Shown here piece by piece: positions 1 through 6,429 of a stretch of DNA of 20,086 bases. This stretch comes from a virus. The notes beneath the pieces are model-generated. The model saw nothing but the letters and a program-made list of their open reading frames with translations, was not told where the DNA came from and ran no database searches. The first letter of the stretch is position 1; the number at the start of each line of letters is the position of its first letter. The DNA lies in the IMG/VR virus record IMGVR_UViG_3300034104_000300, positions 1-20,086 of that record; one strand, given 5' to 3'. A program made the position numbers and the translations under genes.

Positions 1-802
1 CATCCGGGTAACTTGGGCTCGTGTCGTTGTAGGCCGCGCGGAAGTCGGTGAAGAAGTAACCGTAAACCGATCCAACGTAGGTGCCGTCCGCCAATTTGCG
101 GGCTTCTTCGTTATACGTGGTCGGCATATTCCGCGCCCACGCCGGAGCCGGACCTGACGGCGCTACAGGCGGAGCAACCGGCGGAGCCACGGGAGGGGCA
201 ACCGGCGGCGCCACAGGAGGGGCGACCGGCGGCGCTACGGGAGGCGCTACGGGAGGCGCTACGGGAGGTGCCACAGGCGGAGCCACAGGCGGAGCCACAG
301 GCGGAGCCACAGGCGGCGCTACGGGAGGTGCCACAGGCGGCGCTACGGGAGGTGCCACAGGCGGCGCTACGGGAGGCGCTACGGGCGGCGCTACGGGAGG
401 CGCTACGGGCGGCGCTACGGGAGCGGTAGGCTGCGTACCGGTGACGCGGTAGTAATCGTCAAGAGTAAAAGATCTGCCAAGCGCAGCGTTCCATTTAGAA
501 ACCGTGGTCTCCGGGCTCCAGCCCTTTGCCTGTGCAAACTCTAATCCCCGCTGAGTGGCAAGCGCATGATCATTGGGATCAAGCGCGTACATGTAGTATT
601 TGAACGCCTCCGGGGAGTTGGAGATGTCCTGCTCGATCAACTGGAGCGAGAAGTCCGGGCTGCTGTAGAACGCAAGCCCAGCAGGGTCGGGGGCGCGACC
701 GAGGTACCGGTAATAAAGATCGTAGATAGCAGCAGTTCGCGGGTCTACATACGGGCCGCCGCTGTCTTCCGGGAATGTTTCGAATTCCTCAAGGATCGCC
801 AT
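1..802 (-). CDS. DUF4214 protein with (VAPP)22 proline-rich linker, 3'-truncated by window edge
   Basis: The reading frame is open from ATG at 802 to the window edge (267 codons seen, no stop), so the C-terminus is missing. Residues about 25-65 (IYDLYYRYLGRAPDPAGLAF and following) match the DUF4214 pattern, a helical domain found in phage structural proteins and in bacterial surface proteins. Residues about 127-214 are 22 tandem Val-Ala-Pro-Pro units, probably an extended rod. A folded segment rich in Tyr and Phe follows (about 215-267). The gene begins 4 nt after the stop of the preceding virion gene, with no clear SD, so translation is probably coupled. I infer a virion-associated or tail-fibre-like protein whose Pro-rich stalk separates two folded parts. 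The exact function is unknown. Confidence 0.8.
   Translation of the reverse strand, partial: MAILEEFETFPEDSGGPYVDPRTAAIYDLYYRYLGRAPDPAGLAFYSSPDFSLQLIEQDISNSPEAFKYYMYALDPNDHALATQRGLEFAQAKGWSPETTVSKWNAALGRSFTLDDYYRVTGTQPTAPVAPPVAPPVAPPVAPPVAPPVAPPVAPPVAPPVAPPVAPPVAPPVAPPVAPPVAPPVAPPVAPPVAPPVAPPVAPPVAPPVAPPVAPSGPAPAWARNMPTTYNEEARKLADGTYVGSVYGYFFTDFRAAYNDTSPSYPD
159..422 (-). repeat. 22 tandem 12-nt units encoding VAPP
   Basis: There are 22 contiguous 12-nt units with no length variation. On the plus strand they read as variants of GGCGCTACGGGA. Most differences are in codon third positions of the minus-strand gene, so the Val-Ala-Pro-Pro reading is kept although the DNA units have diverged. Neighbouring units also form 24-nt blocks that recur, which points to expansion by slippage or unequal recombination. 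Confidence 0.95.
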
Positions 803-806
803 GATC

Positions 807-2183
807 TTATTGCGTCAAGTCCCAGAAGGCGATGGTGCCGTAGCACTCGCCTTGCGGAGTTGCAGAATCCGCCGTGCGGATGGCGAGCGTCAGGACATCA
901 CTGGCACCGGCCAAGGACACCCCCAACTGCAAGGCCCAGTTGTAACCGGCGGGGTCAACCAGAGGCTGCGTACCGCCCGAACCGCTTGAGGACACGTAGT
1001 CTGTCTGCACCAAAGTGCCGCCAGTCATGGCTGTGGCAGACGTATCCATTTCCACGTTGGCATCCGTCGAAACGGCAGACCAAGAAGCGCCCGTTAGTGT
1101 CGCGTTAAAGAACAGACCCACTTCGTAGTTCTGACTTGCGATAGGTAGCAGTTGCATCCGCCCCGGGAGCACCACCGCACCAAGCGCCGTGGATGCCAAA
1201 CGGATCGACACAACCGGCTTGAACGTCAGTTGGATGTTGCTGAGTTTGGTCGTGCGTCGCGCCAAGTGACTCGGGGAATACTGCTCGTAGCCGCCCTCAG
1301 AGATGACCGTCGAGCAAATCTGCTTCATGCTCGCGGTGGTGAGGTTGGACAGATTCTTGATCTCGTACCGCACCGGCAGGATGGCCGTGGTCATGTAGAC
1401 CGAGCCAATGTCGTTGGCGTTGTTGAAGGTATGGCAGACGATGTACTGGCCATTGATCACGAACCCGGTACGCACCGAGCCCACACCCAACCATTCAAAG
1501 TCACACCAGAAAATCTGCGTCTTACTCGGATCGAGCGTGAGACCGGACGCCCCGGTGCCGTCCAACTTGTCCCCGTTCCAGTCGGCTTGGTTGACGGTGC
1601 GGACATCGCTCGGCGTTCCCGGCGTAGGCAGAGAATCGGAACGCATGACCATCGACAGCGTGGTGCCGTTGGCCTGGAAGAACACGCCGTTCTGGGTGTT
1701 GAAGTACCCCACACGCTGCCGGATGTTGGCCGTGGGTGTGTTCATGGCGAAGGTGGCAAGCACCAACAGCCCCTTGCCCGGTTGGTAGGACATGGAGCGG
1801 AACGTCTGCCGCACTGCCTCAGAGTTGAGGGTGTTGTCTACCGACATGAGTACAGTGGACTCGTTGCTCAGGAACGTGGTAGATGCACCGTTGACCGTGC
1901 TCGTATCAAACTGGTTGTCCGCAGCGTAGCGTTGCTGAGAGTCGAAGAGCGTATAGGGCTGACTGACCCGCAGCCGCCCAAAGGCATCCGTGTTGGTGCC
2001 ACCAATTGAGATTGGGATGGGGGATGTCGTTGCCACGATCTGCCTCAGTATTGCGTCCAAGCGGTTGAAGTACAGACGCAGGACGTTGTTGAACTGCTCC
2101 TGATAGCGTGAGTCGTAACCACTCGGCGCAAGGGGCAGATTAGGTGGCGGCGGGACAATTGCATCTTCAATGAGCAGGCTCAT
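807..2183 (-). CDS. Conserved phage virion structural protein (458 aa)
   Basis: The start is the ATG at 2183, which overlaps the stop of the upstream gene as ATGA; a longer in-frame ATG at 2231 lies deep inside that gene. The N-terminus has a run of prolines (VPPPPNLPLAP) and then a helical segment with RYQEQFNNVLRLYFNRLD. A conserved-looking core follows, with FGRLRVSQPYTLFDSQ and VRQTFRSMSYQPGKGLLVL. The rest is beta-rich. I recognise this as a large protein type that recurs in aquatic phage structural regions, next to nozzle-like genes, usually without an assigned role. Its place after the nozzle-like gene suggests a tail-tip or fibre-attachment protein. This is inference from context. Confidence 0.75.
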   Translation of the reverse strand: MSLLIEDAIVPPPPNLPLAPSGYDSRYQEQFNNVLRLYFNRLDAILRQIVATTSPIPISIGGTNTDAFGRLRVSQPYTLFDSQQRYAADNQFDTSTVNGASTTFLSNESTVLMSVDNTLNSEAVRQTFRSMSYQPGKGLLVLATFAMNTPTANIRQRVGYFNTQNGVFFQANGTTLSMVMRSDSLPTPGTPSDVRTVNQADWNGDKLDGTGASGLTLDPSKTQIFWCDFEWLGVGSVRTGFVINGQYIVCHTFNNANDIGSVYMTTAILPVRYEIKNLSNLTTASMKQICSTVISEGGYEQYSPSHLARRTTKLSNIQLTFKPVVSIRLASTALGAVVLPGRMQLLPIASQNYEVGLFFNATLTGASWSAVSTDANVEMDTSATAMTGGTLVQTDYVSSSGSGGTQPLVDPAGYNWALQLGVSLAGASDVLTLAIRTADSATPQGECYGTIAFWDLTQ

Positions 2184-4033
2184 CTGCGGCCATCCATCCG
2201 AACGTCGATACGGGGGGAACCCAACTGCCACGCCACGCCAAGAGCGGTGGACTCGGCTTTCATAATCAACTGCCGCCCGCGCACCCGGATGTAAACGATG
2301 TTGGTGAACTGCTCAATCGGCACCGTGGCCGTGCGTGTAACCGCTGCACTGCTCGACCCGCCCAGGGATTGGGGCGTGTTAAACCCGGAGCCTGCCCCCT
2401 TCATGGGGATGAGCGACATGGTTAATTGCGGATTGTTGGCGGTTGAACCTACAAATGTCACGTCCGGCAGCATGCGCCAGACAAAGCCAAAGTTTTGTCC
2501 GTCTTCAATGTCAAATTCAGCAGACTCGATGTAGGCGTTGATTGCTGTCGGGGTCGCAGTCTCATTGTCGTCCACGCCGTTTTCATGGAAGACGAGGTTA
2601 TGGTTGTAGGTCGCCGCAATCGGAAAATTGAGCAAACCGGAGTCAAGCCACGCCGTGCGGCCAATCGTGCCGTAGTACCAAATCTTTTCAAGGTAGTTGT
2701 AGACGACGTACCGGTCATTGACCGTGGAGTTGGCAGACGGGTAGAACCACCAGACTTCATTGAAGCCCTCGTTGGTTCCGGCATAGACCTGAGCCGCTTG
2801 GGACTGATTGAAATCGTTGAATACATGACGACGCAAGTCGCAGGGCAACGTTTGAACACGACCGTCGTACTGGTAAAACTTGTCCACGCCCATCCAGTAG
2901 ATCACGCCCGATCCAATAACCGCAGCGTTTTGGCCCTCGATGGAGATGTTGTCGCCCAAGAGTTGAGCGCCCCAGACACCCGCCTGAGCACCGAGGTATT
3001 GGATGGAATAAATGGCGGAATCGGTGAACACCACGATTTCCTGACGGGCCTGAACTGCCGTGATGATCTCGGAACCATGCGACAACCGCAGACTACCTGC
3101 TTGGTTGGTAGCCGAGGGGGTCCAGTTGACTGCACTCTCCTGATCCGACCACCGGATCAGCATGGGGTCAATGGTCGATGAGCCGTAGTCGTTGCAACCA
3201 AAGCAGAACACAAAGCGGTTGATGTCGGAGATGTAGATGAAATTCTGAACCGTGGGCACATCAGATGCCCCGGACAGCGAAGACAATGCCACCCCCCGAG
3301 CGCCCAGACCAGAGTTGGCATCCCAGTAGTAAATGCCACCCTTGCGAGGGCCAAAGATCAGATCTTCACCAAAGTTGTCTTGGCTCCACAGCCGGATGGC
3401 CGTCTGTGTGGTGCTTGGCACACCTACGCCCCAAGCGCCTACACCCCACGCCCCCGCGCCCCAACCGGTCAGCGGAACAACAATCTCAGGGCCGACGTTG
3501 ATCTGGTAGGCAGCAGAAACTGCCGAACCGCCTGTGGCCCCCGCAGCAACAACTGAGGGGGTGGTGATGGTGTAGGAGTTGACGTTGACGACGGTGATCT
3601 GGAACTCGGCGTTCAGCACCGAGGCGTAAGTACCCGTGACGCCACTAAAGGTCACAAAGTCACCGGTCACACAGCCGTGAGATGAGGCGGTCACTGTAAC
3701 CGTCGTAGTGCCATTGCCCGTAAACGGGTTGGTACCAAGAGTGACGGTCGTGCGAAGCGGGGTAATGTCGTTGTATGCCCCGCCGTTCTCGATGTAGAAC
3801 TTCAGATGCGTACCGACGCCGACCAAGTTCTCATTGGTCAGAGTCACCCAGTTCCACAGGGAGCGGCAAACACCAAGGAAAGTATTGGCAGAGATACGGG
3901 CCCATCCACCAATCTTCTCGGGAGTGCCCTGACGGAAACGCACCTTGTCGCACTCATACCAACCGTTCTCGTTGGTATAGCGGGTGTTTTCCTTGTTTAC
4001 GCCGGGGTTGAGTTTGAGTTTCTTCAGCGGCAT
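2180..4033 (-). CDS. Large tail nozzle-like structural protein with inserted beta domain (617 aa)
   Basis: The ATG is 2 nt after the endolysin stop. The N-terminus (PGVNKENTRYTNENGWYECD, then VRFRQGTPEKIGGW) is characteristic of a large protein family in short-tailed and related aquatic phages, generally taken as a tail nozzle or tubular protein. The body (residues about 210-500) is rich in short Trp/Tyr/Gly strand motifs such as LIFGPRKGGIYYWDA, consistent with a beta-propeller-like structure. Residues about 100-178 look like an insertion resembling the small beta domain often called E1_FCCH-like (DFVTFSGVTGTY, EFQITVVNVNSYTI). A Trp-Gly repeat follows directly at 190-204 (GWGAGAWGVGAWGVG) and is shared with the protein at 11799-12662. 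The nozzle assignment is by resemblance only. Confidence 0.75.
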   Translation of the reverse strand: MPLKKLKLNPGVNKENTRYTNENGWYECDKVRFRQGTPEKIGGWARISANTFLGVCRSLWNWVTLTNENLVGVGTHLKFYIENGGAYNDITPLRTTVTLGTNPFTGNGTTTVTVTASSHGCVTGDFVTFSGVTGTYASVLNAEFQITVVNVNSYTITTPSVVAAGATGGSAVSAAYQINVGPEIVVPLTGWGAGAWGVGAWGVGVPSTTQTAIRLWSQDNFGEDLIFGPRKGGIYYWDANSGLGARGVALSSLSGASDVPTVQNFIYISDINRFVFCFGCNDYGSSTIDPMLIRWSDQESAVNWTPSATNQAGSLRLSHGSEIITAVQARQEIVVFTDSAIYSIQYLGAQAGVWGAQLLGDNISIEGQNAAVIGSGVIYWMGVDKFYQYDGRVQTLPCDLRRHVFNDFNQSQAAQVYAGTNEGFNEVWWFYPSANSTVNDRYVVYNYLEKIWYYGTIGRTAWLDSGLLNFPIAATYNHNLVFHENGVDDNETATPTAINAYIESAEFDIEDGQNFGFVWRMLPDVTFVGSTANNPQLTMSLIPMKGAGSGFNTPQSLGGSSSAAVTRTATVPIEQFTNIVYIRVRGRQLIMKAESTALGVAWQLGSPRIDVRMDGRR

Positions 4034-4035
4034 GG

Positions 4036-4506
4036 TTATCTCAGCAGTGCCGCTTCGGCTTCACGTCTAAGGGTTAGCCCCCTCAATACGCGGCCTGCGG
4101 CCTTGTTCCACTTGACGATTTCCTCGCACGCACCCGCCCAGTCCTGGGCATCAACCCGCTTCTTTAGCGTGGAGATGCGGTAGTTTCCTAGCCCGCAGTT
4201 ATACGCGAAACTGATGATGGCGGCAAGGCGTCGGGCGGGTTGTTTGATCAGTATTGGCGATAGTTTGATGACGCCAACGGAGAAGTGCAGCAGGTGGCTG
4301 TCCAAGGAGGCTTCGGCCTGTTGTAGTGTCCAGACCGTATCAGGCGTCACCTCGGGGCCGGTGCTGCCGTAGCCAATCGTCCAAGGATGCCCGCCCGTAC
4401 CCGGATCGGGATAGGCTTTGCAGTCGCCGTTCGGCAGGCGCTTGGCGTAACCCTCAAAGGGCTTGCACAGCGCCTCCCGTGCGATACGGATGGCTTCCGT
4501 GGTCAC
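4036..4506 (-). CDS. Endolysin, GH24 lysozyme (T4/P22 type muramidase)
   Basis: This is predicted to hydrolyse the beta-1,4 bond between MurNAc and GlcNAc in peptidoglycan at the end of infection. The signature residues are visible: Glu18 in PFEGY, then AYPDPG with Asp34, and Thr43 in WTIGYGST. The C-terminal GRVLRGLTLRREAEAALL helix is typical of the family. The 156 aa length is normal for a single-domain GH24 enzyme. There is no signal peptide or signal-anchor segment, so release should depend on the adjacent holin. The start is GTG, overlapping the holin stop as GTGA, which indicates coupled translation. The Glu-to-Asp and Asp-to-Thr spacings are longer than in T4 lysozyme because of extra residues around 24-41. 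Confidence 0.93.
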   Translation of the reverse strand: MTTEAIRIAREALCKPFEGYAKRLPNGDCKAYPDPGTGGHPWTIGYGSTGPEVTPDTVWTLQQAEASLDSHLLHFSVGVIKLSPILIKQPARRLAAIISFAYNCGLGNYRISTLKKRVDAQDWAGACEEIVKWNKAAGRVLRGLTLRREAEAALLR

Positions 4507-4985
4507 TTCTGGTACTTCTCAATGCTTCTTCCAACAAACCAGAACGTCAGGCACATATTGAGCATGGCGAAGTCATCTGCATCCCAGACGCGGGTCATCA
4601 CCTCAGACCAATGCCCGCCCGACTTGAAGGCCATGTAGATCGCAGCCGCCTTGACCGTGGCGTACATGAAGAACAGCGCCCAGGTGATACCGGGACGGAC
4701 AAGGGCAGAGACTGCCGCCACAAACCATCCGGCTTCTTTGGCAGTCGTGGCCTGCTCCTTGAAGGCTTCCTTGATGGCATCCAGTTGATTGACGCTGTAG
4801 TCAACGTACCGCTCTTCCATCTTGAACTGGCCGCGCATCTTCTCCAGATCGGTCTGGAGCGTGAACATCGACAGTTCATGCTTGCGCTCATTGCCCTTGT
4901 CCAAGAACTTCAGGACTTCTGGTGCAAGCCGGAACAGGCCACCGAAGAGACTGCCAAGCAGCCCACCACCAAGGATTTCAAACAT
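4503..4985 (-). CDS. Holin, 3TM family
   Basis: The N-terminus is Gly-rich and hydrophobic (MFEILGGGLLGSLFGGLFRL). A charged helical stretch follows (about 28-85, with FLDKGNERKHEL), then strongly hydrophobic segments around 87-118 and 138-153. The pattern and the APEVLKFLD.KNERKHE-like sequence match the family called Holin of 3TMs, known from gene transfer agents and phages. It would form the inner-membrane lesion that lets the endolysin reach the cell wall. It lies immediately before the endolysin with a 4 nt overlap, which fits a holin-lysin pair. An SD-like GGAG is present shortly upstream of the ATG. Confidence 0.85.
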   Translation of the reverse strand: MFEILGGGLLGSLFGGLFRLAPEVLKFLDKGNERKHELSMFTLQTDLEKMRGQFKMEERYVDYSVNQLDAIKEAFKEQATTAKEAGWFVAAVSALVRPGITWALFFMYATVKAAAIYMAFKSGGHWSEVMTRVWDADDFAMLNMCLTFWFVGRSIEKYQK

Positions 4986-4987
4986 GT

Positions 4988-5353
4988 TTACTCCCTTGTG
5001 GCCGTAACCACATCCTCACCCTTGCTGACCGTTACCTTGTCGCCCTGCACAGTCACCTTCATGGGCTGCTCGGGCTTGTCCAGGCGATCCAACTTGTCGA
5101 TCAGGGTCTGGATGACCTTGAACTCAGGCTTCTCTTGCTTCTCTGCCGTGCCCGCGATGCCGTTCATCATGTTGATGAGGGCCACCAGAGCGCCGCCGAT
5201 CATCGTCATCACAGCCGTGATGGCAGAGTCAGACAGGAAATAGGAGGAGCCCACCCCGATCAGGACGATCAGGGTGATGTAGAAGAGACCAAACCTGCCG
5301 ATAGACTTACCGGCAACTTCTTTGGCTGTCTCAGCGGGTTTGGTTTCTTCCAT
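4988..5353 (-). CDS. Two-TM membrane protein, possible second holin or holin partner
   Basis: This 121-residue protein has a charged N-terminus (1-20) and two probable membrane spans, about 21-40 (FGLFYITLIVLIGVGSSYFL) and about 45-66. A polar C-terminal part follows, with a helical VIQTLIDKLDRLDK stretch and a beta-like KVTVQGDKVTVSKG stretch. It starts 2 nt after the preceding gene and ends 2 nt before the 3TM holin, so it belongs to the lysis group by position. Two-TM proteins next to an endolysin are often holins or antiholins. No specific family is recognised, so the lysis role is inference from topology and context. Confidence 0.7.
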   Translation of the reverse strand: MEETKPAETAKEVAGKSIGRFGLFYITLIVLIGVGSSYFLSDSAITAVMTMIGGALVALINMMNGIAGTAEKQEKPEFKVIQTLIDKLDRLDKPEQPMKVTVQGDKVTVSKGEDVVTATRE

Positions 5354-5355
5354 GA

Positions 5356-5586
5356 TTACTCCGTGATCACCACCGTGTCGGTGTCCTCAAAGAACATCAT
5401 GCGCCCACGGCACGCGATGTTGTAGTCCTGCCCGTTGGCGTCCAACTCCGTCCACGACCGGGTTTCAATCCTGACGTGCTTGGCAAGGATTTCCCTGCTG
5501 CCCTCAAACACGCGCCAGACATGAAGCATGGAGCCACGACCCGGTTGTCCGCGTGACTTATTGAACCGGATCGTGTACTTGGTCAA
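5356..5586 (-). CDS. Small conserved phage protein of unknown function (76 aa)
   Basis: The protein begins TKYTIRFNKSRGQPGRGSML and continues with HVWRVFEG, then a Cys-containing beta-like C-terminal half (NIACRGRMMFFEDTDTVVI). It looks like a small single-domain beta-rich protein. The preferred start is TTG at 5586, overlapping the stop of the fibre chaperone gene as TTGA. The N-terminal RFNKSRGQPGRG stretch looks conserved in similar phage proteins and would be lost if the internal ATG at 5529 were used. No good SD is present, so initiation probably depends on coupling. I do not recognise a function. Its position between the fibre chaperone and the lysis genes is uninformative. Confidence 0.7.
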   Translation of the reverse strand: MTKYTIRFNKSRGQPGRGSMLHVWRVFEGSREILAKHVRIETRSWTELDANGQDYNIACRGRMMFFEDTDTVVITE

Positions 5587-5972
5587 TCAGGAGCCTTGGG
5601 CCACTGAATGTCTGCCGGGAACCCAGGCTGAAGGCGAATCTCGCGCAACGCACGGCGATACTCAATCCACAGCGCCTTGTTGCCCGTCGTCATTGGCACG
5701 TCGGGGAGCATCGCCCAGTCGGACTCTGCCAACATCTTTTTGGCGCGGTCCCAGGCGAGTTCTGCCGCAGACGAGGTGGCGGGGGCGGGTGGCGCATCGC
5801 CCACCTCAACCCATCCCTGATCGTTGTAGGACTCACCTAGCCACGACAGATCACCGATCTGGTCGATGAAGCCGTAAAGGCCGAAGATCGGCCCCCAGTT
5901 TTCAGGCAGCGGCTGCGGTTCGTTTAGTGCGCTTCCGTCCGACAGTTTTTTGAGTTGCCAGAGTTTGCTCAT
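5583..5972 (-). CDS. Tail fibre assembly chaperone-like protein (Phage_tail_APC type)
   Basis: The C-terminal part (about 75-127) holds LAESDWAMLPDVP, YRRALREIRLQPGFP and a WP.AP ending. This is the hallmark pattern of the phage tail assembly chaperone family PF16778, found at the C-terminus of fibre-associated proteins. The N-terminal half is a small separate domain with Trp/Leu motifs (WLGESYNDQGWVEVG) that might bind its target. I chose the ATG at 5972 (MSKLWQL) because AAGGAG at 5986-5981 is 8 nt upstream; the ATG at 5978 would be only 2 nt from it. It follows the adhesin and a conserved unknown, so it probably helps fold or attach one of the fibre proteins. Confidence 0.8.
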   Translation of the reverse strand: MSKLWQLKKLSDGSALNEPQPLPENWGPIFGLYGFIDQIGDLSWLGESYNDQGWVEVGDAPPAPATSSAAELAWDRAKKMLAESDWAMLPDVPMTTGNKALWIEYRRALREIRLQPGFPADIQWPKAPD

Positions 5973-6429
5973 TTTCATTACTCCTTGCCATCAAGGCGGG
6001 TTGAAGTCCGGGCTGTTGCTCGGGGGCAGGAAGATTTTGCCCAATATGTTGATGCGGGGCCATGTCGTTTACGTGAGGGGGGTGCCCGACTCCCGGACTC
6101 AGAAGTGCAGCGCCCCCATAACGGTAGTGTTTAAGTTCTTCGTCAGTGTTTTTCCAGTTTCTCCAACTGGCGAAATCGTTGCGCGGCTGAAGGTGTATAT
6201 GGCACCCCACATTAGCGGCAAGTTGATGGATCAACTCCACCACCTCCACCGGCTGCATGATGGCCCAGATGACGTTGCCGTCATTGCCACGGAGCATCAA
6301 CTCCGTAGTGCCACCAAACGCAGTGCCAACAGTAACCGAACGCGCGCGACGAAGATCACCCATGCGGTTTTCAACCGACATGTTGCGGTCTATATCTTCC
6401 ATGCGCTTCTGCAACTGTTTCTTGTTCAT
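5902..6429 (-). CDS. Conserved phage protein of unknown function (175 aa)
   Basis: The ATG at 6429 overlaps the adhesin stop as ATGA. The N-terminus (MNKKQLQKRMEDIDRNMSVE) is helical. A compact domain follows with SVTVGTAFGGTTELMLRG, WAIMQPVEVVELIHQLAANVGCHIHLQPR and FASWRNW. The C-terminal third is low-complexity, with Pro, Gln and His (PPHVNDMAPHQHIGQNLPAPEQQPG), and ends in a basic KRTKRTAAAA tail. I recognise the first 110 residues as a type common near fibre genes in aquatic phages, without a known function. The last 71 nt overlap the chaperone gene in another frame, which is long for this genome. The extreme C-terminus may therefore be a recent extension. Confidence 0.75.
   Translation of the reverse strand: MNKKQLQKRMEDIDRNMSVENRMGDLRRARSVTVGTAFGGTTELMLRGNDGNVIWAIMQPVEVVELIHQLAANVGCHIHLQPRNDFASWRNWKNTDEELKHYRYGGAALLSPGVGHPPHVNDMAPHQHIGQNLPAPEQQPGLQPALMARSNENEQTLATQKTVGRKRTKRTAAAA
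5981..5986 (-). promoter_or_regulatory. Shine-Dalgarno site deciding the start of the fibre chaperone
   Basis: AAGGAG on the minus strand at 5986-5981 is 8 nt from ATG 5972 and only 2 nt from ATG 5978. The shorter start is favoured. Confidence 0.65.

Noticed and set aside
159-422. Short tandem repeats as a possible CRISPR array
   Set aside because: The units are 12 nt and contiguous with no spacers, and they code for protein in frame.
81-452. Plus-strand ORF reading Gly-Ala-Thr-Gly repeats, collagen-like in look
   Set aside because: It is the antisense reading of the VAPP array in the minus-strand gene, which has the DUF4214 domain, the correct operon position and synonymous variation in its own frame. 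The plus ORF has no SD and no recognisable domain outside the repeat.
1152-2009. 285-codon plus-strand ORF
   Set aside because: It is antisense to the conserved virion gene, with Arg/His-rich composition and no domain.
5902-5986. Programmed ribosomal frameshift producing a fused tail assembly chaperone
   Set aside because: Joining the two frames would need a +1 shift. The A-rich run is not in register for a canonical -1 heptamer, and the downstream gene has its own well-placed SD.
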